Source: Stramenopiles sp. TOSAG23-3
Lineage: Eukaryota; Sar
Assembly (NCBI GenBank): GCA_900128585.1
Contig: LT642224.1
Location: 1-30,913 of the forward strand
Direction of reading: 5' to 3'
DNA: 30,913 nucleotides
In this document: piece by piece, positions 9,106 through 18,314 of the stretch
Position numbering within the stretch: position 1 is the first letter of the stretch
Layout: each line of letters starts with the position of its first letter
Program-made: the position numbers and the translations under genes
The notes under the pieces: model-generated
Told to the model about the DNA's origin: nothing
What the model saw: the letters and a program-made list of their open reading frames with translations, nothing else
The model's database searches: none

Positions 9106-10055
9106 GCTAGGTTTCCTAAACTGATGGACCAGTACGCACTATGGGTCGATTCGCTGGCATCCAATCCTTCCCACAACGGAGGCACGAGTAAATTCAAATA
9201 GCCATGGAATATAAAAGTAAAAGAAGAATTCAATTTAAGTTGGACAGTTCACTAATAATTCCATACCCCGAGGCGCGACGCGCACCACTGCTGAAAAAAA
9301 AAGTGATGTGATAATAAATTTCCAATTTATTGTTTGTTTTATATGGTAGAAGACCTCCTCGCGTATGTCATATATTATATTAGACTATACTTTTACATTT
9401 CATTGATGGAATACTAATACCAGACAGCAAAGGAAACGATCCAAAATTCCACTACAAAAAAACTACAAACAACTACGTATGTACCGGTACGTCCTAGACG
9501 TAATACTCGTACTCCTCGTAAAGCTTTGTAATGAACATTTCAATTTCCGTGGGGTCCGCAGGCGCAACGAAGAACGAAGACACTGAAATTTGTGAAACAC
9601 ATTGTTGAAAAAAATAATGTAGATTATTATTATGATATTACACAACACTCGCCGCGCCCGTAGGAAATAGGAGGATAGGAGGTCATTAAAAACCTAAATA
9701 TATTTTAAATAGAAATACAACACAACAAGGTAGTTTAAAAGTATAATAATAGTATAATACAGTCAAAGAAGAAGAGGGGGAGGAATGAACGAAATTAGAT
9801 ACGTACAAGTGCGTACCGTACGTACCCCATAGCATTGTTGCAGTGTTTGCTGTTGGAACATCATCAATAGAAGAATTCAAGTATACCCCTTGGCGGTCAG
9901 GCGGTAACGTCCACTTGTCGTTAGCAGATCGTTAAAGCCAAAACTGTCTTCTGTCCCCAATGACTTCGGTTAAATCTATAGAAACAGTAGAAAGGTTGTA
10001 CAATATTTAAACAGTTACACTATCCTAACACACAACAAACATCTACTAACACACA
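9106..10055. promoter_or_regulatory. Divergent promoter gap between transporter and CD36-like gene
   Basis: This 950-bp gap holds two divergent promoters. Unlike the other divergent gaps it has no long GAA/TTC tract, only a short GAAGAAGAGGGGGAGG stretch near 9767-9783. It contains two GTAC-rich patches (9478-9510 and 9800-9832). The CA-rich sequence just before 10056 looks like a leader. No RNA gene or ORF of merit was found. Confidence 0.5.
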
Positions 10056-11342
10056 ATGGGAAAGGCTCGTCTCCTTGGATGCGGAGGCTGCTGCCTCTTC
10101 ATGGGTCTTGTCCTCGTCGTGTTCGCGGCAGGGGCTGGCGAGTGGTTTGTAAAGACTGCAGCAAGGGCCATGCTGAAAAAGGTCTTAATGCCCGACTTTG
10201 CCACAATGAAGGACAACGCGGCTGAATGTGCGGCGTACAAGGACGCTTGGTCTTACGACAAATTTACAGACGGAAAACGAAGGTTTGACCAGAAAGACTT
10301 TAAGGACTGCATCGGCGCGTCCAAGCACTACTACCTTTACCACGTGACTAACCCAGACGCTGTTGAAACCGGAACTGCCCCCATCGTCGAGAAAAGGGGG
10401 CCTTGGGTGTTCAAAACGGAATTCAGAAACTATGCAATGTTTCACAACGAAAAGGACGATAGCGTGTCGTCCATTAGCAGCTCGTGGCAGTTGATTGACG
10501 ATGAGGAAACAAAAAAACTTTGCCCGAAGTGCGCAACTGATAAACTTTGCGCATCCTGGCCCAACACTGCAACGAAAGATGAAACGCCCACGGAATGCAC
10601 CAAAGGAACTATCAATCACACCTCATCCAACGCCGAGTACAACACAATCACACACGCTAACCAGGGCTACCTTGGTTTGATGAATGCCCTCGATGTTTAC
10701 AAGCCCGTCGGCGGGGTCGATGAAAAGTTCATACAACACCAGCTTGGCTCAGCCACAGCGGGTGCCCTGATGGGACCCGAGAGCGTTTGGGTAGGTCTGA
10801 CTTCCACGCTTTCAAACGCAGCTTTGGTTGAGATGCAATTTGGGGCGGGGACTCTTGCATTCCAGAAATTGGCCACCACTTTGACAAATGGGCTCAGCAA
10901 CTTTGAAACGAAATTTAGAGCGAAAGATGCAGCGGCATTGTTCTTCCAGATGAAAACTGTTATTGGGGTTCCAGATGGAACCACCAGTGGAATCGGAGCC
11001 AATGCGTTTAAAAAGTTGTTCCCCAACCCCTATGCTGGTGAAGACGGCAAAATCCTTGGGAGGTGGGACGTGTCATTAACATCAATCGTAGGGTTTGGCT
11101 TTTGGATATCTGAAATGGGTGCTGGCCGCCGAGGACTGTCCCCTATGCAGTCCCCCGCAGACAGCCGTATCGCTTCGCCAAATTATGTCTCAGGAACAGA
11201 GCGAATCCAGGGGGAGGGCGAGGAGAAGAAGGCGTGGAACCCCGAAAGTACGCCCACCGTCTCCCGGGATAGAAGGGTGGGATCCTCCCGCTCAAGATTT
11301 GTCCGACCTTCGGGCGGCATCTTTGAGGGCCATGTCCACTGA
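10056..11342 (+). CDS. CD36/LIMP-2-like membrane protein, apparently C-terminally incomplete
   Basis: The open frame gives 428 aa. One N-terminal membrane segment (about 7-28) precedes an ectodomain with the CD36-family block YYLYHVTNPDAVETG (92-106), then KRGPWVFKTEFRNYAMF (113-129), the usual NVTNP...GP-v-f pattern. Family members are two-pass receptors or lysosomal proteins binding lipids or ligands, about 470-530 aa long. Here the likeness fades after about residue 344, and no second membrane helix appears. The last 80 residues (Arg/Ser/Pro-rich) overlap the next gene in another frame and look non-coding. Either an intron near 11088, a frameshift, or a truncated gene explains this. One NHT glycosylation site is present (Asn187). 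The true 3' end is unresolved. Confidence 0.6.
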   Translation: MGKARLLGCGGCCLFMGLVLVVFAAGAGEWFVKTAARAMLKKVLMPDFATMKDNAAECAAYKDAWSYDKFTDGKRRFDQKDFKDCIGASKHYYLYHVTNPDAVETGTAPIVEKRGPWVFKTEFRNYAMFHNEKDDSVSSISSSWQLIDDEETKKLCPKCATDKLCASWPNTATKDETPTECTKGTINHTSSNAEYNTITHANQGYLGLMNALDVYKPVGGVDEKFIQHQLGSATAGALMGPESVWVGLTSTLSNAALVEMQFGAGTLAFQKLATTLTNGLSNFETKFRAKDAAALFFQMKTVIGVPDGTTSGIGANAFKKLFPNPYAGEDGKILGRWDVSLTSIVGFGFWISEMGAGRRGLSPMQSPADSRIASPNYVSGTERIQGEGEEKKAWNPESTPTVSRDRRVGSSRSRFVRPSGGIFEGHVH

Positions 11343-12984
11343 TTCATCCCCGCCGGCCTCATCGAAGTCACCAAAATCAGAAACCAGGCCTTCGCGCCGA
11401 AAAGGATCACGGGCTTCCACGCCCAAAAAAGACGGTTCGATCCGGGCGGGAACACCGAAACTTAGAAATCGGCCCAGACAACACCAGAAGCACCGAGCGG
11501 GAAAATTTAAATTGAGCGTGGAGGAAGAGAAAACAGCCCTGGTGCCCAGTATTACAAACGAAGGGGACAGTGACTTGTCCGAATCGGTCGACAGGGCAGC
11601 GCCGGCGCTGTCGGATCGGCCCAAGGCTCCGTCGACAGAACCGCCTGCAAACACAGGCCTTCCTGGAGGCAGCGGAACGTTTGACGATCCCGTGACAGCT
11701 GGGTTTGAACCCCCATCCCCCGCTGCTGTGGCTTCGGTGACGCCATTTCCCGAGGACCTCCCGTCTCAGAGGCTGTCGGAAGTTAAATGTCCGAATCGAG
11801 ACGTGCAAGAGATCGGGCGACTGCTGTCCCTCGGCGCCCGCCTGTGCCGGGCAATCCCATTCGTCGTGCAGGAGAGAAAATCTATACAGAACAAAGGGTT
11901 CGTTCAGAAGGTAAAAGATATGTGGACAATGCTGAAAAGCGGAATTTCTGGGTTGTCTCCGGAAGATCAAACTAGCGTGTTTCAAAAAATGCAAGTAACG
12001 ACCGCAGAGGTAATCAGCGAGTTGGGAAAAGTAGACCAGCGGCTCTCCGCGGACTTCTTACAGCCTTGGGTTCGTGGCAACGAACTCCTGTACGACGAGG
12101 ACGAGATGAAGGAAAGGGCAGAGTTGCTGTCGAACAACAGGACAATATCCCAACTGTTCCAAGAAATATGGGGTCGGGTGACCGCTGGTGTCGACGGGAG
12201 TGGGCACTTGACGGAAAATGGCTACGGTGCGGTGTTTTCCAGGATAAGCGGTGTGCTACAGAAGGAGTTTTCCTTCTCTGAAACTGTCCCTGAAATAAAG
12301 AAAGAGTACGAGATTCGCGCCCGAAGGTGCGGAGGACATGTCGATATTTTCGCCTTCCGTGACTCCATATTCGAGCTCGTAAACATCTGGTGCCAAGAAA
12401 CGTCGCAGCGCGCCTTTCAACAGTTTTTTTCTTTCATCCTGGACGTTACCCCCGAAGGTGGCATAGCCACGGCAATAGCCCTGTACGACTCTGCCGCCGG
12501 GGGCAACAAGCAGGCACTTTACCAGTACGAGAAAGTTTCAAAAAAATTGACCAAGAAGCTTGCCTATTTGTCACCGGCGGCGTCGCCTGTGGCGCAGACC
12601 GACCAAAAGAAGCTGGCCAATACTACGGGAAAGAGGCAGTTTGGCAAAGACCGGAGGCGCCAACGCCAGCGGAACAATTTTGGTGCAATGTCTCTGCCTT
12701 CCATGCAAGAAACAGACGAGGAACCCTACGGGAATGGGATTGGTCCGTCATCCCCGCTGTCGAACAATTCTGCCAGCAACGCAAGCTTTGGTCGCAGGGC
12801 CCCCGCATCCCCCCAACAACAAAAGACCCGACTGAAGCTGGATTCAGACTTTCTGAACAATTTGAGCGAATCTTCGTCCGATTCGGATTCTGATTCAAGC
12901 GATGGCGAAGAGGGCCAATTTGTTGGAGACTCAATGAAATATTCCAACGTTTCAGGATCGTGCATGTGGTGGAGGGAAAAATAA
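11185..12984 (+). CDS. Uncharacterised protein with degenerate EF-hand-like segment
   Basis: The product is 599 aa from the ATG at 11185; the frame is open back to 11092, without another ATG. Residues 1-200 are Arg/Ser/Pro-rich and probably disordered. About 200-440 is helical and ordered. It includes an EF-hand-like loop with DGSGHL (about 336-341) in which the first and last calcium positions are not acidic. After it comes FRDSIFELVNIW (391-402), resembling the F-x-x-S-L-F-E-L-A-D-x-W block that follows EF-hands in many protist proteins. The C-terminus is a Ser/Asp-rich acidic tail (about 560-585). The function is unknown. Its start lies inside the annotated 3' end of the CD36-like frame, so the two may be one spliced gene or the upstream gene may be truncated. 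Confidence 0.7.
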   Translation: MSQEQSESRGRARRRRRGTPKVRPPSPGIEGWDPPAQDLSDLRAASLRAMSTDSSPPASSKSPKSETRPSRRKGSRASTPKKDGSIRAGTPKLRNRPRQHQKHRAGKFKLSVEEEKTALVPSITNEGDSDLSESVDRAAPALSDRPKAPSTEPPANTGLPGGSGTFDDPVTAGFEPPSPAAVASVTPFPEDLPSQRLSEVKCPNRDVQEIGRLLSLGARLCRAIPFVVQERKSIQNKGFVQKVKDMWTMLKSGISGLSPEDQTSVFQKMQVTTAEVISELGKVDQRLSADFLQPWVRGNELLYDEDEMKERAELLSNNRTISQLFQEIWGRVTAGVDGSGHLTENGYGAVFSRISGVLQKEFSFSETVPEIKKEYEIRARRCGGHVDIFAFRDSIFELVNIWCQETSQRAFQQFFSFILDVTPEGGIATAIALYDSAAGGNKQALYQYEKVSKKLTKKLAYLSPAASPVAQTDQKKLANTTGKRQFGKDRRRQRQRNNFGAMSLPSMQETDEEPYGNGIGPSSPLSNNSASNASFGRRAPASPQQQKTRLKLDSDFLNNLSESSSDSDSDSSDGEEGQFVGDSMKYSNVSGSCMWWREK

Positions 12985-13850
12985 ATCGGCTGAGGACAAG
13001 CTGTTTTGTTATTTTTCATTTTTTCGTTTGTTATTTAATATTATTATTATATAAAAACCTGCTGATGTATTTGCAATGCTATGTCTATATATAAAATTAA
13101 TACAACACAGACCTCGTCATCGCCTTGTTATTTACCTGTTATTTCATCACTTTTTAAAAATTTCTCTCTCTGGTAGAAAGCCATTTTTTTTTACGAAATT
13201 CTCTTTAGTATGCCGCTGGTAAATTTTCTTGCACTTCGGCTTGGCGCGAATAAAAATCCGACACGATTTTCAAAGTATGTTAGCATTTTGATAGAAAACG
13301 ACAATTGGAAGCAAGGAGGGCTTCTATCTGCATAAGTTTAGATCAGGCTATCGTTCCACTTACGATGTTTGGCTTCCAACGAACATTTATTAATTGTTTG
13401 CCCTAAATTGACTTGGAATTGCGGTTCCTAGGGACAATTTTCTTGGAAATGAACGATTTGGACAAAACGCCACCTGAACAAACACGTATTAATTTGTATG
13501 TTTTAGAAAAATGAAACAGACGCCCCTAATTTTATGCATCTAAAAACACTTTTGAGGCTTTGAAATTCAAAAAAATATTCTTTTTTCATGAAGATCTCTT
13601 TGTTTCAAATAGTTAAGACAAAGTCGGTTGCACTTTTTCAATTCCGCGCCAAAGATACTCGTCAATCGCAAAAAAAAAGTATAAAGTAATTATCATGCTG
13701 TGTTTATATTAAAAAATAACAGCTACACAGCACAGTGCTGACCTCCTCCATTTTCGATATTTTTATTTTATTTATTTAGACGACTACGCGTAGTTATTTC
13801 TTGGTAAAATGTTTTTGGTGCGTGCGGTCAAGGACTGTGCCTACAAAAAA
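12985..13850. other. Long convergent gap, no gene seen
   Basis: This 866-bp gap between two convergent genes is unusually long for convergent spacing here. It is AT-rich but has moderately complex, non-repetitive sequence at 13190-13500. An inverted repeat TTGGAAGC (13305-13312) / GCTTCCAA (13372-13379) and a 12-bp palindrome ACTACGCGTAGT (13784-13795) lie within it. No ORF, tRNA or known RNA motif was recognised. Confidence 0.5.
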
Positions 13851-15401
13851 CTATTGCTGAGCAAGCCTGGCCTGTGAGGCATCGATGATCTTGTCCCACT
13901 CTGAGTTCAGGTAAAAGTATATCGTAAACAGGGTGATCACTAAGTACCCAATGATTATTCCAATCCACAGACCAATGAGCCCGTACCCCAACGTGAATGC
14001 AAAAATGTACGCCATGGGGATCGATACGAACCAAGCGCCAACAAGGAATGAAATGGACAATTCCGTCGCCCGAGCCTGCCCCTCGAGTGCAGCCATCGAC
14101 ACAAAGAACGCGCACAGAAGAATGTAACTTGGACCAATTAGCCAGCACTCTTCGCTAGTCAGGTGCCATATCGTCGGAGCAGAGGAGAATATTTTTCCGA
14201 TTTCGTTGCGAAATAAAATGAAACCGGCGCAGCACCCAGTGCCGAAAATGAAGCTCAAATAGAAAGCGTACTTGATGGTCTCGATCGCCCTGTCCTTGTC
14301 CTTCGCCCCTACGTAGTTTCCAACTTTAACCGTTGTTGCGGACATAATTCCATAATTAACGGATGTTAGCAGCAGAAACACACTTATTATTCCACTAAAC
14401 GCCGAAAGAGGGGCTTCTCCAAGAGCGCCCGCCATAAAAAGAATGATCTGGATTTGCCATTCTTCCACAGTCCCGCCAATCGAGAGGGGAACCGCTTGGG
14501 AAAGGTACTGGCACAGCGCGCTGGATTTTTTCGGCCCCGTCCCCTCGTCCAGCGCTCCCGCCTCCCCGCTTCGTCCAAAAACCCACCGAGCGCATCGCTC
14601 CCCAGTGAAAACTCGAGCAAATCGAAAAGGTCTTGTCCTGAAAAAGTAAATTGAAACTAAGAGCAAAGCAATACAGGGCGAACCCACCGTCGCGAGCGCG
14701 CTGCCACGAAACCCGTAGCCGCCCACATTTCCAATGCCGTAGATCAACAAGTAGTTAAGAAAAATGTTCGCGAACATCGTAAAAAAGTCAATGCACAACA
14801 GCGGGAGCACTATATTTTGGGCAGAAAAGTAAGCAGAGACACATGCGTAAAGCGCTCGTGGGGGCAAAGCAGGGATCAATCGTCGCGAGTAAACTTCAAT
14901 TATGTTTCCACACAGTTCGTTGCACCCCCCGCTCTCTGGCAGAAGGGCCTGTATGACGCTCCTGGAAAAATAGTAGCACGTCCCGATGGGGATACATGCA
15001 GCGAGAGTAGTTGCAGCCCCAACGCGCAGCCACGTGTCCACGCCTCGCTCGTCGTTTGCACCAAACGCTTGAGAGCACAGGACTGAGATCGCATTTGCTG
15101 TTCCGTAGAAAATAATAATATTGGTCGCGGCGAACCAGCTGAAAGTCAACGCCGACGCTGCCAAGAAATCTGTCGAGTCGGCTTGAGGGAATTCGGAAGA
15201 CGCTTGCAGGTGCCCCAAAAACGCAGTCGCAACCATGCCAAGACTCGACCTGCAAAATGACGAGAGGGAACCAGGAATTACCAGTTTAATCCAAGAACGA
15301 AAGGGAGTGTCATGATCCTGCACCAACCCCGCCGTCAGGTCCTCTCCTGTGCCTTCGTTCAATAACAAAAGGCTGTCGTCTTTGTCGAGAGCACCGTACA
15401 T
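13851..15401 (-). CDS. MATE family multidrug/metabolite efflux transporter
   Basis: The product is 516 aa, a normal MATE length, with about 12 hydrophobic segments in two halves. Diagnostic pieces are SQAFGA (110-115) in the first half, PRALYACVSAYFSAQN (181-196) before helix 6, and KVGNYVGAKD (359-368) as the second-half counterpart. MATE proteins export organic cations or metabolites using a proton or sodium gradient, at the plasma membrane or vacuole. The cytosolic N-terminal tail (1-35) is acidic and polar. A hydrophilic loop at about 258-297 separates the halves. The ATG at 15401 is the first good start. It shares a divergent gap with the armadillo-like gene. Confidence 0.95.
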   Translation of the reverse strand: MYGALDKDDSLLLLNEGTGEDLTAGLVQDHDTPFRSWIKLVIPGSLSSFCRSSLGMVATAFLGHLQASSEFPQADSTDFLAASALTFSWFAATNIIIFYGTANAISVLCSQAFGANDERGVDTWLRVGAATTLAACIPIGTCYYFSRSVIQALLPESGGCNELCGNIIEVYSRRLIPALPPRALYACVSAYFSAQNIVLPLLCIDFFTMFANIFLNYLLIYGIGNVGGYGFRGSALATVGSPCIALLLVSIYFFRTRPFRFARVFTGERCARWVFGRSGEAGALDEGTGPKKSSALCQYLSQAVPLSIGGTVEEWQIQIILFMAGALGEAPLSAFSGIISVFLLLTSVNYGIMSATTVKVGNYVGAKDKDRAIETIKYAFYLSFIFGTGCCAGFILFRNEIGKIFSSAPTIWHLTSEECWLIGPSYILLCAFFVSMAALEGQARATELSISFLVGAWFVSIPMAYIFAFTLGYGLIGLWIGIIIGYLVITLFTIYFYLNSEWDKIIDASQARLAQQ

Positions 15402-15681
15402 TGTACTATTTCAACAAGGTTTACCTTTCCATTTCTTCCAGCCTTCCAAACCCTGTCGAATAAAAAACAAACAAGAAGGAGATGGAGCAAGTTGTGTTCA
15501 ACAGTGTTTTAACAATTATGTATATTTAGATCCCCAAAAGGAAGAAAAGAATTTAAATAATAAATACTACTGTCATGAGTCAACCATCTGTTCTCTGGAG
15601 GAATAATAATACAACACGGTGATTTATAAAAAATACCGGCAGGTATCTAAATTATATTTATTAGAAGAAGAAAAAAAAAGA

Positions 15682-15714
<33 letters not shown>

Positions 15715-16389
15715 CTTCTTCTTCTTCTTCTCTCTTCTTCTTCTTCTTCTTCTTCTTCTTCTTTTCTTCTTGAATAAATAGTACTTTAAGTTATTGGCCA
15801 GCAGAGCTGGGCAAGAGCAGCAGTATTATTATATTTAATAAATAATAGTTATAAAAATAATGATTTGAAAAACAAAAAAATAAAGGACGGAAGAAGCGGA
15901 AGCACAGAACATTGTCACTTCTCTCGCGAAGAAAATATACTCGTAGTCTTTTTTTATTAGAATATTATTTAAATAATAATAAGCTCTACTATTTTTATAT
16001 ATACTCGTACATAGTCTAGTGTATTATGAGGAATCCTCGTACAGTATAACGAAGTTGGTGATATATAAAAAGTGTACGAGGACACAGTATTGGAAAAAAA
16101 AGGTTTTTTCTTCTTCTTCTTCTTTTAAATTTTTTATTTATTATTATTTGTTTATTTTTTATTTATTATTTGTTTTTTATTAATTGGTTATTGCTTATTA
16201 TTATTAATTGATTGATTAACCTTGATACCAATGATCTTGGACGAACGACAAAAAACAAAATAGAAAACAATAATTGTTTGAAGAAAAGAAAGAAGTTAGA
16301 TACTTTTATAAGAGAAGCAGAACGGCAGCCTCCCATTGAAGGAACCGTTGGTGAAAATTCTGGAGGTTTTGGAGTCCACACTGTATCTG
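15402..16389. promoter_or_regulatory. Divergent promoter gap between MATE and armadillo-like genes
   Basis: This 988-bp gap holds the two promoters. It contains a TTC tract (15685-15771), a second short TTC run (about 16108-16123), and an inverted repeat TCCTCGTACA (16032-16041) / TGTACGAGGA (16072-16081). The frame of the armadillo-like gene is open back to 16312, so part of the right end may be transcribed or coding. Confidence 0.5.
15685..15771. repeat. TTC trinucleotide tract
   Basis: Almost pure TTC/CTT repeats for about 87 bases, with one TCTC and one TTTT interruption, pyrimidine-only on the + strand. It is preceded by a short GAAGAAG/A-run segment (15663-15680) of complementary character. 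Confidence 0.97.
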
Positions 16390-17425
16390 ATGCGCTTTGC
16401 TTTGGGGGCCGGATTTCTTCTGGTGACGGTCCCGTTCGTTTTTCTCTTGTCTCAGAATTTGCGGACTAATTACAAAATCGTGGAGATGTTGTATAAAGAG
16501 CATTTCAGAATGGAACAAAACCCCCACCCTAGTTCTGACCGGTCTTGCGGCAATCTTTAGTATTTGCTCTCGCTCTATCTCTGGCCTTTCGTATTTCGAA
16601 AACAGCGAAGAGGCCAATGTTTGCCTGTACAAACTCTTGAATTCGTACGGGCTTGGCGCCGAAGGTGGTGGAGCAAGTAATGCTCTTAGTAGTAAGGGAG
16701 AAAGCACGGCCATCTCTGGAGTGGAGGGCGAAGACGATATTTTGAGCTGGATCCTGGCCATCCTGGCGTTGTACAAAGGAAAGAAGCTTCGAGAAGCTCA
16801 ACTATCCCTGCTGACGAAAACAGTGTTGGAAGTGCTCTCCACTCGATTGGACAATCCGGATCTCGTGGCCGCGGGATTGACAGCAATTTCGAATTTGACA
16901 CATTCCTTTGCGGGCGTAAGAAAAATTGCAGTGGACCACGGGCTCGTCCAGATCTCCACGAGCGCCCTGTTTAAACACCAAGGGGCCGTCCGTATCACTC
17001 TGCCTGCGGCCACGGCACTAAACGGTAGACGAACGATAGCATTGATGGTGGAACAGTTGAAACTGTCCGATAAGTTGCTGCAGCAGGCAGTGTTGAATTT
17101 TATAAGCACCGTGGGGGAAACAAGTGGGAGCGTTCGAACTATCCTTAAACAGGTTGGCGCGAAAGCGCTGGTAGATCCCTTGCTCTCTGAAGTTTCCAAA
17201 AACGACGATGCGGCCAGGGGAAGGATAAAACGCGCATTGGCTGTGCTAAAGAAGGAGGAAACACTCGCACAGCCTCTCGAATTGAACGTCATGAGCGACA
17301 AAGACGAGGTGGCAGAAAGCACGAAAGCCAGGGAAGAAGCTGAGTACGAATGGTACAGGGAGGAGTTTACGGGACGAAGGATGCTTGTTGGGATGAATGC
17401 GAGAAAGAAAGGGCTAGGGGTGTGA
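16390..17425 (+). CDS. Armadillo-like repeat protein with N-terminal membrane anchor, two exons
   Basis: The long frame to 17425 has no ATG near its start, while an overlapping frame begins with ATG at 16390. Removing a GT-AG intron at 16491-16560 joins them into a 321-aa product. The first 20 residues (MRFALGAGFLLVTVPFVFLL) form a membrane anchor. About 110-260 contains helical repeats of armadillo character (NPDLVAAGLTAISNLT, then GVRKIAVDHGLVQ, then LLQQAVLNFIST). The C-terminal 60 residues are charged. Armadillo folds bind other proteins; the partner is unknown. An upstream exon is possible because the first exon's frame is open back to 16312. An alternative is a +1 frameshift near the C-run at 16521. 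The gene converges on the ankyrin gene 136 bp away. Confidence 0.68.
16491..16560 (+). other. Inferred 70-nt spliceosomal intron
   Basis: The donor GTATAAAG and acceptor CAATCTTTAG bound a 70-nt segment. A CTGAC branch-point-like sequence (16535-16539) lies about 21 nt before the acceptor. The length leaves remainder 1 on division by 3, exactly the shift needed to join the ATG-bearing frame to the long downstream frame. It contains an in-frame stop (16558-16560) in the first exon's frame. Confidence 0.65.
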
Positions 17426-17561
17426 ACACTGCCGTTACGCTCACTTTAGTTGACATTTCGCGCAGCTCGCAGTTGACGCCCCCGTCTCTATATAATCGTT
17501 TATCACACAATGTGACGTAATAATACTATTATGATATTTATTTCCGTTCTTTTGCTTCACT

Positions 17562-18314
17562 TCAATGCAGGGCATCTTCCTTTTGATCGTCGACCTTTTC
17601 TCCCTCCACGGGATCAGCACATTCAATAGATATTTTCCACCCAAAGTTACATGCTATTGCGTGACACACGGGAGACAAACCAAGGCGATCAAGGGTCATC
17701 CTAGAGCCATTTTCAATCAGCAATTTTGCAATTTTTTCGTGCCCGTTCCTGCAAGCTTTGTGGAGCGCCGTCTCCATTTCCGTGGGATCGGTGCAATTAA
17801 TGTCGGCGTTGGCCCCGATAAGATATTTACATGTAGCGTAGTGCCCGGCGTTCGATGCAAGGAGCAATGGCGTCCATTTATCGCTCGTAAGCGCGTTGAC
17901 GTCGGCTCCAAATTCTAGTAATTGAGAGACAAGTTTGGCATGCCCCTTTGAAGCACTTAAATGCAAAGGCGTCCAATTGCAGTCTTCTGTCTTTGCGTTG
18001 ACATCTGCCCCATCGTCAATTAGTAATTTACATATTCTCTGCGACCCAGCATCTGCTGCAAAATGTAATGCCGTCCATTTTCCGGAGTCTACTGCGTTGA
18101 CATCGATCCCTCGGCCCAACAACAATCGGACCATTTTCACATCCCCCAGATCACTTGCCGTATGCAAAAAGGTTCTTCCTAAACGCGAGACTTCCAGCAC
18201 ATCCTTTTGTGGAAGGTCGTTTAAGAGTTGCTTGACATACACGGGGTTCCCCGAAGCAATTGCATGCCCAAGCGTCGACGTTCCATGTTGTGTATTATAC
18301 GTCGATTTAAACAT
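17562..18314 (-). CDS. Ankyrin repeat protein
   Basis: The product is 250 aa, built almost entirely of about six to seven ankyrin repeats. Clear TPLH-type cores are GRTFLHTASDLGDVKMVRLL (46-65), KWTALHFAADAG (79-90), NWTPLHLSASKGH (113-125), KWTPLLLASNAGH (146-158) and METALHKACRNGH (180-192), each followed by a LLI-GADVN-like helix and loop. There is no enzyme or membrane domain. It is a stand-alone protein-binding scaffold with unknown partner. The C-terminal 25 residues are acidic and polar. The ATG at 18314 begins MFKSTYNTQH and gives a partial capping repeat. Confidence 0.9.
   Translation of the reverse strand: MFKSTYNTQHGTSTLGHAIASGNPVYVKQLLNDLPQKDVLEVSRLGRTFLHTASDLGDVKMVRLLLGRGIDVNAVDSGKWTALHFAADAGSQRICKLLIDDGADVNAKTEDCNWTPLHLSASKGHAKLVSQLLEFGADVNALTSDKWTPLLLASNAGHYATCKYLIGANADINCTDPTEMETALHKACRNGHEKIAKLLIENGSRMTLDRLGLSPVCHAIACNFGWKISIECADPVEGEKVDDQKEDALH

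Noticed and set aside
9463-9880. Two short minus-strand frames in the 9106-10055 gap
   Set aside because: About 60 residues each, Ile/Ser-rich and AT-driven; no features above chance.
10791-10821. 31-nt intron-like segment (GTAGGTCTGAC...CGCAG) inside the CD36-like ORF
   Set aside because: Removing it leads to an early stop, it is very short, and the sequence reads as coding.
16212-16469. 85-aa frame upstream of the armadillo-like gene
   Set aside because: Overlaps the membrane-anchor exon in another frame and shows no protein-like features.
16515-16530. Programmed +1 frameshift at the A4C5 run
   Set aside because: A GT-AG intron with branch point and correct phase (16491-16560) explains the frame change more simply; kept as an alternative.
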